Source: Chloroflexota bacterium (lineage in GTDB: Bacteria; Chloroflexota; Anaerolineae; Aggregatilineales; Aggregatilineaceae). Taken from it: DNA of 8,135 nucleotides. Location of the stretch: the NCBI GenBank assembly GCA_016234525.1, contig JACRBK010000135.1, positions 1 through 8,135 on the forward strand, in the 5' to 3' direction. This document shows positions 1 to 6,204 of the stretch, in pieces (position 1 is the first letter of the stretch; every line of letters begins with the position of its first letter). The translations under genes were made by a program, and so were the position numbers. The notes under the pieces were generated by a model that was not told the origin of the DNA, made no database searches, and was given only the letters and a program-made list of their open reading frames with translations.

Positions 1-636
1 ACCCGTGACCATGCCGCCCGTGAACGACGGGAACATATAACCCTGAAGGAAACGGTGGAACAGGCCGGCTACCGGCAAACCGACTTTTGCTTCGCCTGTC
101 GCTTCATAGATATTCTTGGCCCACAAGCCGAACTCTTCCCACGTTAGCGCGTTGAGGTCGGCGCCTTCGGGCAAGTATTGCAAAGCGTCTTTATGTGCGG
201 CCATAATATAGGTGGCCTGCATCCAGGGGATATAATATTGGTAGTCCTCCGTGCCCAGCTTGCCCAGCGTGACGAAGGCTTCCGGTAGCTCATACTCCAT
301 CTGGATGCTGGCTAAAAGATCGGTCAGATCAAACAGCAGATCTTCGTTCGCCAGCACCGGGAACGTCCCATGCAACGCGCCGACCAGATCGGCAGTGCCT
401 GTTCCGGCTGCTGCTTCGGCCTTCAGCAGGTCGATCATGGGGCCTTCTTCGCTCGGAACAAACTCGACTTCGCCATAATCAGCCAGAATCGCGCGTGCTT
501 TGTCGCTCTCTTCCACAATGTTGAACTGCGTAGAGACGAACGTGACCTTGCCATCCTGGGCGTACACACCCAGCGCGCCGGTTATCAGGGCCGCCATCAG
601 CAGCGGCACCATCACACGAAATATTCTACGGGACAT
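1..636 (-). CDS. ABC sugar transporter solute-binding protein, N-terminal 212 residues (cut by the left edge)
   Basis: Seen: an ATG at 636 opens a frame that runs without a stop to position 1, giving 212 residues. AGGAG at 644-648 sits 7 nt before the ATG. The protein starts MSRRIFRVMVPLLMAALITG, a basic then hydrophobic signal peptide with likely cleavage after VYA (about residue 26). No cysteine follows the hydrophobic stretch, so this is not an obvious lipoprotein. The mature part has the look of family 1 extracellular solute-binding proteins (KVTFVSTQFN near the start, later YYIPWMQATYIMAAHKDAL and a TWEEFGLWAKNIYEATGE segment). Family knowledge: such proteins capture a sugar outside the membrane and deliver it to an ABC permease; full length is usually above 400 residues, so about half is missing. 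The gene starts 62 bp after the lacI stop on the same strand, so the two are probably cotranscribed and permease genes probably follow to the left. The substrate is not shown; the locus suggests glucosylglycerate or a related glycoside. Confidence 0.85.
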   Translation of the reverse strand, partial: MSRRIFRVMVPLLMAALITGALGVYAQDGKVTFVSTQFNIVEESDKARAILADYGEVEFVPSEEGPMIDLLKAEAAAGTGTADLVGALHGTFPVLANEDLLFDLTDLLASIQMEYELPEAFVTLGKLGTEDYQYYIPWMQATYIMAAHKDALQYLPEGADLNALTWEEFGLWAKNIYEATGEAKVGLPVAGLFHRFLQGYMFPSFTGGMVTG

Positions 637-696
637 GATTTTTCTCCTGTTTAAACTTAATCCGTCGTTTTTGACTCGCGGTGAACTCTGAGCCGT

Positions 697-708
697 AATC
701 ACCTCCTT
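697..708 (-). promoter_or_regulatory. Unusually perfect Shine-Dalgarno-like sequence at the end of lacI
   Basis: The minus strand reads AAGGAGGTGATT here, complementary over 11 nt (AAGGAGGTGAT) to the usual 3' end of bacterial 16S rRNA. It overlaps the lacI stop codon (699-701). No ATG, GTG or TTG stands at normal distance after it. A GTG at 700-702 inside the motif is in frame with the solute-binding protein 22 codons upstream of its ATG, but it is too close to be served by this motif. The solute-binding gene has its own AGGAG at 644-648. The motif may hold or recapture ribosomes ending lacI translation, or be chance. Confidence 0.4.
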
Positions 709-1715
709 CGATTTGTGCCGCTTGATTCTCGGATCACCAATTCGGGCATGAGCAGAACATGAGATTGATCGAGCGGTTCCTGGCGGATGACTTGAATCAG
801 CATGTCGAGCGCCTGCCGCCCGATCAGGTAGGTGGGTTGGCGAACGGTGGTCAATGGGGGATGGGCATGAGCAGACGGGGGAATATCATCAAAGCCGGTG
901 ACCGCAATATCACGCCCGACTTCTAAGCCGCTGCTTTGCACCGCCTGCATCGCGCCGATGGCCATCATGTCATTACATGCGGCGATAGCGGTGGGCGGTG
1001 TGGTCTGGTCGAGCAAACGCAGCGCTGCCGCATGACCGCTGTCAGCCGATAGTGTACCTTCGGCCAGATAGGTTTCTTCTGGCTCGATCCCTGCTGCGCG
1101 CAGCCCCTGCACATAACCTGCATAACGCGCCGAGGTGAATGCCAGTTCACGCGGCGATAGAATCAAGGCAATTCGCCGGTGGCCCATCTCTGTCAGGTGT
1201 TGGACGACGGCGCGCATTCCGGCTTCGCCGTCTACGTCAATGTAGGGGTAATCATTGGCATTGGAGCGGCCAAAAACGATGAAGGGGTGTCGGGCCTCTT
1301 TCAAAAACGTGATGCGTGGGTCTTCTTTTAAGATGCGCGCGACAACCATACCATCGATCCGGCTGCTGGCGACCATGCGCCGGTAGGTGTTGAGTTCGTC
1401 TTCACCGGGCTGTTGAGCCGAAAGCAGCAGATCATACCCGTATTCGGCAGCCTGCCGTCCCACGCCGGACAGCAGTTCCATAAAAAAGGGGTCGGAAAAA
1501 TAGGAGGTGAGGGGGATAACCATCCCGACGGTTTGTGTGTGTTTGCTGCGTAAGTGGCGCGCTGCGAGGTTCGGTTGGTAGCCGAGGCGCTCGGCAATAC
1601 TCACGATTTTCTGCCGGGTTTCTTCGTTTACGTCGTCATATCCGGCCAGCGCCCGCGAAACCGTCGTGATAGAAAGCCCAGATTCTTCTGAAATGGTCTT
1701 AAGTGTAATCTTCAT
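699..1715 (-). CDS. LacI-family transcriptional repressor
   Basis: Seen: 338 residues from ATG 1715, the normal LacI-family length. Residues 1-60 form the DNA-binding domain: MKITLKTISEESGLSITTVS, with the recognition helix around ITTVSRAL (16-23) and the hinge helix PNLAARHLRS (48-57), where L55 is the expected leucine lever that opens a central CG step. From about 60 onward comes the periplasmic-binding-protein-like effector domain, with TVGMVIP, GMVVAR, FGRSNANDYPYIDVD, a FDDIPPSAHAHPPLTTVRQP block and ELVIRESS near the C terminus. Start choice: a TTG at 1760 would add 15 residues but lies inside an operator, and family proteins begin right before the ITLKTIS helix. A weak GGATGG precedes the ATG, partly inside operator 1721-1738. 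Role (inference): it represses itself plus the downstream solute-binding gene, and probably the phosphorylase operon. The effector is unknown, probably a sugar or glycoside handled by the neighbours. Confidence 0.9.
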   Translation of the reverse strand: MKITLKTISEESGLSITTVSRALAGYDDVNEETRQKIVSIAERLGYQPNLAARHLRSKHTQTVGMVIPLTSYFSDPFFMELLSGVGRQAAEYGYDLLLSAQQPGEDELNTYRRMVASSRIDGMVVARILKEDPRITFLKEARHPFIVFGRSNANDYPYIDVDGEAGMRAVVQHLTEMGHRRIALILSPRELAFTSARYAGYVQGLRAAGIEPEETYLAEGTLSADSGHAAALRLLDQTTPPTAIAACNDMMAIGAMQAVQSSGLEVGRDIAVTGFDDIPPSAHAHPPLTTVRQPTYLIGRQALDMLIQVIRQEPLDQSHVLLMPELVIRESSGTNRRR

Positions 1716-1720
1716 AATCC

Positions 1721-1738
1721 ATCCAAAACGTTTTGGAT
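1721..1738. promoter_or_regulatory. LacI-family operator, promoter-proximal to lacI (perfect 18-bp palindrome)
   Basis: ATCCAAAACGTTTTGGAT is a perfect palindrome with a central CG, the typical architecture of LacI-family operators. It ends 6 nt before the lacI ATG, overlaps its ribosome binding region, and lies just downstream of the predicted transcription start (about 1742), where a bound repressor would block elongation. It is 34 bp centre to centre from the second copy. Confidence 0.85.
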
Positions 1739-1748
1739 ACTTATCTTT

Positions 1749-1777
1749 ACAGTAATCCAAAACGTTTTGGAAGTCAA
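1749..1777 (-). promoter_or_regulatory. Predicted sigma70-type promoter of lacI and the solute-binding gene
   Basis: On the minus strand, TTGACT (1772-1777) is followed by a 17-nt spacer and TACTGT (1749-1754). The -35 box matches the consensus at 5 of 6 positions; the -10 is poor (3 of 6). The spacer is almost exactly filled by operator 1756-1771, which supports the assignment. The start site would be near 1742, giving a leader of about 27 nt. Confidence 0.55.
1756..1771. promoter_or_regulatory. LacI-family operator between the -35 and -10 of lacI (perfect 16-bp palindrome)
   Basis: TCCAAAACGTTTTGGA repeats the core of the operator at 1721-1738 with no mismatch. It sits in the spacer of the predicted lacI promoter, so repressor binding would directly exclude RNA polymerase. 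Two copies in 51 bp next to a lacI gene make autoregulation very likely. Confidence 0.85.
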
Positions 1778-1820
1778 TTCAGATACATTTGAGTTCGTAT
1801 TAACGCGCCATTGAGATGCT

Positions 1821-3065
1821 TTAAGCCAGGAGGGTTTTTAATCGATCTTCGAGGACTTCATAAGAAAAATGCGTCTGCCCAACGGCGTAGTTGTGTTCTA
1901 CCAAACGCTGCACATCGCCAGGAGATTCTAGCAGCGTCAACACAGACTCAACAGTTTGCGGGGTGACTTCTTCACGAATTTCGACCGCTTTTACTCCTGC
2001 TGGGCGAATGTCTGAACGATAGGCGGTATAAGCGTTGACCACGAGCGGCTTACGAAAATAGAGCGTTTCAAGCAGTGCGTTACCAAACCCCTCATACGAA
2101 CTGAGGAAAGTCACAAAATCGGCATGGGGATAAACATCCCACAGCGTATAACAGCGTTGGCCGTCGCGCATTTCGCGGTGTTCCGTGATGCGATCCCCGA
2201 TAAACAGCGCCCGAATCCCTGCGATCTCGACCTGCCGCCGCAGCCAGTCGTAATAAGTCCCGGCTTCATCGCCTGCATATCCTGTGATCACCAGGACATA
2301 GCGGCGCTGCGGGTCGCGTTGTCCTAACGCGCGCACCAGTTCCACCGCGCGCTCGATATTCTTGCGCCGGATGATGCGCGTCGGTTGCAGAATCAGCCGC
2401 TCGTCTGGCGCGATGTCAAATGTTTCGCGCACGGTCAGGGCGTAATCATCCGGGGGAGGGGGAGGATTACGATAATCAAATATATTGGGGACATAGGTGG
2501 CGCTCAACCGCCGCCGCATCATCAATTCGCGCCGCATGGCGGTGCTGATTACCATGTGCCGGATCGATGTACCCTCAGCGGGAAACGCCGTCATGAGAAT
2601 ATCGGGGATGCGGTTCACGATAAAACGTTCGCGCTCCCAATAAAAATCATGATAATGGCCGAGCGTGGGGATATGCGTCTCCGCGATAAAATCGCGCAGC
2701 GCCACTCCCAGCGGAATCTGCATCGGGATCGCCTGGGCGTTCTGCGTGATCAGCCAGTCCAGTTGAAAACGTTCGGCAAACTCATACAATGCCGCCTTGA
2801 GCGGCGCGGCGGCCTGGGTAATCCGCCAGTAGAGGGCGCGTGATTCCTCTGCGCCGCCAAACGCTTCGTCATGGATGGCGACCGCTTCAGGATCATGAAA
2901 ATGGAACGCGGGCACTTCAAACCCTGGCTGCGCATAGGCTCCGATTTCACCCGCGCAAAAAAAGGTCTGGTGTCCCATCCGGCGCAGAACCTCGGCCATT
3001 TTGTTGATCTCAAGCGAAACACCATCTACCCCCGCGATGCGTGTTGCCACAAATCCGATGTTCAT
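1821..3065 (-). CDS. GT4-family glycosyltransferase, possibly mannosylglucosylglycerate synthase-like
   Basis: Seen: 414 residues, GT-B fold style. The N-terminal domain begins MNIGFVATRIAGVDGVSLEI with a glycine-rich turn and continues to about 195, including GHYHDFYWERERF (136-148). A linker with five consecutive prolines (201-205) follows. The C-terminal nucleotide-sugar domain has PTRIIRRKNIE (R234, K235 as likely phosphate contacts) and the EX7E signature SSYEGFGNALLETL (E325, E333) of retaining GT4 enzymes. There is no signal peptide or membrane segment, so it is cytosolic. ATG 3065 is preceded by AGGAGG at 3075-3080, 9 nt away. It starts 18 bp after the phosphorylase stop, clearly the same operon. 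The opening and the HYHDFYWERERF block recall, from memory, GT4 enzymes such as Petrotoga MggS, which mannosylates glucosylglycerate with GDP-mannose. Sure of GT4; donor and acceptor are inferred from context only and could be another glucoside. Confidence 0.85.
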   Translation of the reverse strand: MNIGFVATRIAGVDGVSLEINKMAEVLRRMGHQTFFCAGEIGAYAQPGFEVPAFHFHDPEAVAIHDEAFGGAEESRALYWRITQAAAPLKAALYEFAERFQLDWLITQNAQAIPMQIPLGVALRDFIAETHIPTLGHYHDFYWERERFIVNRIPDILMTAFPAEGTSIRHMVISTAMRRELMMRRRLSATYVPNIFDYRNPPPPPDDYALTVRETFDIAPDERLILQPTRIIRRKNIERAVELVRALGQRDPQRRYVLVITGYAGDEAGTYYDWLRRQVEIAGIRALFIGDRITEHREMRDGQRCYTLWDVYPHADFVTFLSSYEGFGNALLETLYFRKPLVVNAYTAYRSDIRPAGVKAVEIREEVTPQTVESVLTLLESPGDVQRLVEHNYAVGQTHFSYEVLEDRLKTLLA

Positions 3066-3083
3066 TGCCCGATCCCTCCTGGT

Positions 3084-4817
3084 CTATTGCGCTTTTAGCC
3101 ACAATATCGCATAAGGTTGCAGTTCCAGCGGCGCGTGTGCTTCGACTTTCCGATCAGAAATAACGTCCCGATAGCGATCCACACCCGGCAGCGGCACCCC
3201 TGCCAGATCCAGTGTAATCGTCTGATTGGCCACGTTGTGGATCGCGACGATGTGTTCGCGGCCATCCGGTGAGGTGCGCAGCAGCGTTACGGCGGCGGGA
3301 TGCAGCCTTAAGACCTGCTGCGGGCCGTTCGGATGAAAGGCTTTTTCGGCCCTGCGCCGAGAGATCAATACCTGATAGGAGAAAAATACGCGGCTGCGCA
3401 ATGAATCGAGATCATCCAGCGCGGCTTCGACGGTCTGTCGTTCGAGTTTTTCCCGGTTGATCGTGCGCAGCCGCCCGGTTTGGGTGACGCCCTCTTTCCA
3501 GTTGCGCGATCCGAGCAGGCTGTGAATGTAGATGCCCGGCACGCCGATAAACGCGAGCTGGATCGCCTGTGCAGCCAGAAAACGCCGCGCCTGAAGTTCG
3601 AGCGGTTCGTTTCCACCAGGGTCAGAAAGCGCGTCGAAGTAATTAATGTTTAATTCGTAGGGGCTGGACGAGCCATCCTGATTTGCTTTGAACGACACAT
3701 CGCCCCCATGCTGCTGGGTACGGGCAGCCAACGCCGCGATCTCATGGGGCGGCAGAATACCCTCAACCGGGCGCACGCCGATTCCATCGTGTGAGGCTGT
3801 GAAATTAAAAAACGTCGTCTGGTCTGAGACTTTTTCCAGCCCTGCCGCCCAGTCGCTAAAAACGGTAGCATCACCTTTGGCAAAGGTATATAACAACAAC
3901 GGCGGCAGCGTGAATTGATAGACCAACTGCGCTTCGTTCGTGCCGTCTCCAAAATAGGATACATTCTCCGCGTGGGGGACGTTCGTTTCGGTGATCAGCG
4001 CTGCACCCGGCGCCACCTGATCGAGGATGTCGCGGAACAACTGAATGATCGTGTGTGTCTCAGGTAGATGAATGCAGGATGTCCCGATTGTTTTCCACAG
4101 GTAAGCAATGGCATCCAGGCGGATCAGCCTCGCCCCATGCGCGATATAAAACAAGAGCATGTCCACGATCTTGAGCAGGACGTCAGGATGGGCAAAGTTC
4201 AGATCGATCTGGTCGTCGCTAAAGGTGGTCCAGACATGACGCGGCCCGGCTTTGGTCTCGAACCGGGTGAGTAATGGCAGCGTGCGCGGACGTACCACCG
4301 CCGACAGGTCGGCAGACGGATCAACCGTGATAAAAAATTCGCGGTAAGCGGGGTCGTCCTCCAAAAACCGTTTGAACCAGACGCTGTGGGCAGAGACATG
4401 GTTGATCACACCATCAAACATCAACTTAAAGTCCTTGCCTAACCGGTCAATGTGTTTCCATTCTCCCAGATCAGCGTTGATCGCCAGGTAATCGATCACC
4501 GAGAATCCATCGTCGGAAGAATAGGGGAAAAAAGGCAGAATGTGAACCGTCGAGATCGCATTCGACAGATAGTGGGCCAAAAATTCGTGCAGCACACGCA
4601 GCGGGGCCGTGCCAGTATCTTTTAATGAATCACCATAGGTGATCAGAACGATGTCACGTTCTGTCACCCGGTTGGCGGGATCGACCGGCTGTCGGGAGAA
4701 CTGCGGATAATGGGTACGGAAATCAGCAATCTGCCGGAGTAATTGTTGATAACAGGCACTGCCTTGCTGATTTCCGTACAGAAAGATAAGTTTTTCAAGA
4801 ATGCGTTCAGATGTCAA
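3084..4817 (-). CDS. ggaP: GH13_18 glycoside phosphorylase, probable glucosylglycerate phosphorylase (YcjM-like)
   Basis: Predicted reaction: 2-O-alpha-glucosyl-D-glycerate + phosphate to glucose 1-phosphate + D-glycerate, in the cytosol. Seen: 577 residues with GH13 landmarks in order: DDGFSVIDY (102-110), FDGVINHVS (134-142), RLDAIAYLW with nucleophile D235, ITETNVPH with acid/base E277, ASHDGIG with transition-state stabiliser D344, then GVPGIYIHSLLGSRN (425-439). Many blocks match E. coli YcjM as I remember it (TTFSDDQIDLN, GTSCIHL, DLSAVVRPRTLPLLT), and the length fits YcjM (about 560) better than sucrose phosphorylase (about 490-500). The start is TTG at 4817, with a weak AAGG 9 nt upstream; no other in-frame start exists before the upstream TAG, and it aligns with the YcjM start. 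First gene of the operon with the GT4 gene, behind a promoter with a LacI-type operator. Alternatives within GH13_18: sucrose or glucosylglycerol phosphorylase, judged less likely. Confidence 0.8.
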   Translation of the reverse strand: MTSERILEKLIFLYGNQQGSACYQQLLRQIADFRTHYPQFSRQPVDPANRVTERDIVLITYGDSLKDTGTAPLRVLHEFLAHYLSNAISTVHILPFFPYSSDDGFSVIDYLAINADLGEWKHIDRLGKDFKLMFDGVINHVSAHSVWFKRFLEDDPAYREFFITVDPSADLSAVVRPRTLPLLTRFETKAGPRHVWTTFSDDQIDLNFAHPDVLLKIVDMLLFYIAHGARLIRLDAIAYLWKTIGTSCIHLPETHTIIQLFRDILDQVAPGAALITETNVPHAENVSYFGDGTNEAQLVYQFTLPPLLLYTFAKGDATVFSDWAAGLEKVSDQTTFFNFTASHDGIGVRPVEGILPPHEIAALAARTQQHGGDVSFKANQDGSSSPYELNINYFDALSDPGGNEPLELQARRFLAAQAIQLAFIGVPGIYIHSLLGSRNWKEGVTQTGRLRTINREKLERQTVEAALDDLDSLRSRVFFSYQVLISRRRAEKAFHPNGPQQVLRLHPAAVTLLRTSPDGREHIVAIHNVANQTITLDLAGVPLPGVDRYRDVISDRKVEAHAPLELQPYAILWLKAQ

Positions 4818-4844
4818 CGTGATGAGCCTTAGTGCATTACGCCA

Positions 4845-4860
4845 CTGAAAACGTTTTGGA
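4845..4860. promoter_or_regulatory. Imperfect LacI-type operator at the phosphorylase transcription start
   Basis: On the minus strand TCCAAAACGTTTTCAG shares 13 of 16 positions with the perfect operators near lacI: the upstream half-site and the AAAACGTTTT core are intact, but the downstream GGA is CAG. It lies just after the predicted -10 (4865-4870), covering about -2 to +14, and 28 bp before the TTG start. It probably binds the same repressor more weakly. Confidence 0.7.
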
Positions 4861-4864
4861 TCCT

Positions 4865-4893
4865 AGAATAAGCACTAGAAGGCCAGAAGTCAA
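4865..4893 (-). promoter_or_regulatory. Predicted sigma70-type promoter of the phosphorylase/glycosyltransferase operon
   Basis: On the minus strand, TTGACT (4888-4893), a 17-nt spacer and TATTCT (4865-4870). The -35 matches at 5 of 6 and the -10 at 4 of 6 positions. The predicted start, near 4858, gives a leader of about 40 nt and places the operator at 4845-4860 over +1. Confidence 0.6.
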
Positions 4894-4974
4894 GTCAGTG
4901 ATCCATCAGCGGCGCGCAGCTCTAACACGAAATCAAAAACGCATAGCCTCAAGGCGAAACCCTTGGGCATCAGT

Positions 4975-5005
4975 TGAGAATCTGAGGTTGGTTCTCAGAT
5001 TCTCA
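4975..5005 (-). other. Perfect 12-bp hairpin at the end of the dinB-like gene
   Basis: TGAGAATCTGAG (4975-4986) and CTCAGATTCTCA (4994-5005) are exact inverted repeats around a 7-nt loop. On the minus-strand transcript the hairpin includes the last codons and the stop (4995-4997) of the dinB-like gene. No T-run follows, so it is not a standard intrinsic terminator; it may protect the mRNA 3' end or insulate the phosphorylase operon. The rest of 4818-4974 holds that operon's promoter and operator and a short CAAGG/CCTTG stem at 4950-4965. Confidence 0.6.
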
Positions 5006-5534
5006 GTTCAGGATTTGATAGGCGATAGCCCTCTAAAAACCGGCGCGTATCTTGCTCAACTAGGAAATCGATGAAATCTTGAGCAAAGGGAGGTGACCCC
5101 AGGCGAGACAGATGGAGGCGTATCTGGGCGCGGCATTCGGTCGCCTGATGGATGATTTGCAGCAGAATCTCCCCTACGCTTAGGGAGACATGTGTATCCA
5201 GAAAAGCGGGGTCAACCCGGCTTTCCAAATCGGCGGGACTCAGCTCGTCGATAAAATCATGGATTTCCTCTTCCAGGGCATCCCATTCTTCACGAATACA
5301 GGATCGGGTCGGGATATGCGACTCTTGCAGAAATTCGACTTCACCATGCCACAGGTAATTTACCCACAGATTTTCATTCGCCACCATACGAACGATCTGC
5401 GTCCGAATCGAAGGACTCCCGTCGCTCAGGGTTTGCGTGAACTGCTTTTCGCTCAGCGTCATCATCACACGCCAGAGTTGGCGGTTAGCCCAATAATGAT
5501 AATTGAACAGGCTGGTGAGAGTTTGTTTGTCCAC
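4995..5534 (-). CDS. DinB-fold family protein with altered metal-site residues
   Basis: Seen: 179 residues, helical. It opens MDKQTLTSLFNYHYWANRQL, the usual DinB/YfiT-superfamily first helix (a loop of aromatic residues followed by WAN), and has IVRMVANENLWVNYL (47-61) and LLQIIHQATECRAQIRLHLS (124-143), then SRLGSPPFAQDFIDFL. These match the typical helix with NHATEHRxQI and the DF(I/L) end of the family. Family knowledge: members are four-helix bundles that often bind a metal through three histidines, and many are thiol-dependent transferases. Here R49 stands where a His is expected, and the NHATEH-type motif reads HQATEC (Q130, C134), so the canonical triad appears lost. The start is GTG 5534, with AGGAG at 5544-5548 and 9-nt spacing; the nearby ATG at 5539-5541 is out of frame. 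It follows the RibD-C gene by 51 bp, probably in the same transcript. Substrate unknown. Confidence 0.8.
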   Translation of the reverse strand: MDKQTLTSLFNYHYWANRQLWRVMMTLSEKQFTQTLSDGSPSIRTQIVRMVANENLWVNYLWHGEVEFLQESHIPTRSCIREEWDALEEEIHDFIDELSPADLESRVDPAFLDTHVSLSVGEILLQIIHQATECRAQIRLHLSRLGSPPFAQDFIDFLVEQDTRRFLEGYRLSNPELRI

Positions 5535-5585
5535 TGCACATGTCTCCTGGATTTTTTATGAAGCTCGGTTGAAGATACGCCAGGG

Positions 5586-6164
5586 TTATTCGCTGATTCT
5601 CGGCTGATAGGTGAGCAGCGCGACACCCGTACTGGTCACCTTGGAATTAACCAGTTGGAGTCGCTTCAGATCGCTTCCGTCTACGAAGAGACGCTTGCCG
5701 CGTCCCGCGACCACCGGATGGATCATGAGCGTAAGTTCATCAACAAGATTGTCGCGGAGCAGTGATCGAACCAGGGTAGAGCTGCCAGCGACGCCAATGT
5801 TTTTTCCGGGCTGCCGCTTCAAACGGGCGATTTCTTCTGCAAGGTTGCTTTTGATCAGCGTCACATTATGCCAGTCGCCCCATTCGACTTTATTCAGCGT
5901 CGTTGAGACGACATATTTGGGCGCATTGTTGATGTGGCTTGCATACGGTTCGTCCGTGGCGGTCGGCCAATACGATGCCCACTCTTGATACGTCACCCTC
6001 CCCATCAAGATGGTATCCTCAGCGGCAATGTGCGCGCCCATCGCGGTCATCATGCCATCATCAAAGTGATCGAACTGCCATTGATCGGGAGATTCGGTAA
6101 CGCCATCCAGGGATATAAACAGCCCGGCGACGACTTTTCTCAAGTTTGTTCCGCGGTCATTCAT
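5586..6164 (-). CDS. Dihydrofolate reductase-like protein, RibD C-terminal domain family
   Basis: Seen: 192 residues, the usual size of stand-alone RibD-C (YwjB/YyaP-like) proteins. Motifs in order: KVVAGLFISLDGVTESPDQW (10-29), TILMGRVTYQEW (51-62), KYVVSTTL (83-90), an NADPH-site-like GVAGSSTLVRSLL (124-136), and DELTLMIHPVVAGRGKRLF (142-160). The fold is that of dihydrofolate reductase, and family members are presumed NAD(P)H-dependent reductases, mostly of unknown substrate. The protein lacks the deaminase domain of full RibD, so a riboflavin role is not implied. The start is ATG 6164 with GGAG at 6172-6175. It is first in a probable two-gene unit with the DinB-fold gene; small RibD-C and DinB proteins are common accessory neighbours of one another, but a joint pathway is not known to me. 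Confidence 0.88.
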   Translation of the reverse strand: MNDRGTNLRKVVAGLFISLDGVTESPDQWQFDHFDDGMMTAMGAHIAAEDTILMGRVTYQEWASYWPTATDEPYASHINNAPKYVVSTTLNKVEWGDWHNVTLIKSNLAEEIARLKRQPGKNIGVAGSSTLVRSLLRDNLVDELTLMIHPVVAGRGKRLFVDGSDLKRLQLVNSKVTSTGVALLTYQPRISE

Positions 6165-6204
6165 AATATTTCTCCGGGTAACTGCATTCGATAGGCAAAC
6201 GCAA

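Noticed and set aside
251..654. Plus-strand open frames opposite the solute-binding gene
   Set aside because: They mirror the clear minus-strand coding frame and show no recognisable protein features; the minus frame has a signal peptide and family motifs.
637..702. A 22-residue upstream extension of the solute-binding protein from GTG 702
   Set aside because: It would put polar residues before the signal peptide, and ATG 636 has its own well-spaced AGGAG.
1716..1760. A longer LacI starting at TTG 1760 (15 extra residues)
   Set aside because: The extension runs through operator DNA and the predicted promoter -10/+1 region, and family proteins start just before the first helix at ATG 1715.
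2385..2843. A 152-codon plus-strand frame opposite the glycosyltransferase gene
   Set aside because: Low-complexity His/Arg-rich translation typical of antisense frames; the GT4 gene explains the region.
3084..4817. Sucrose phosphorylase assignment for the GH13 enzyme
   Set aside because: Length and block matches fit YcjM-type glucosylglycerate phosphorylase better; the assignment remains open only at the level of substrate.
4950..4965. CAAGG/CCTTG stem as an intrinsic terminator
   Set aside because: Only 5 bp with no following T-run on either strand.
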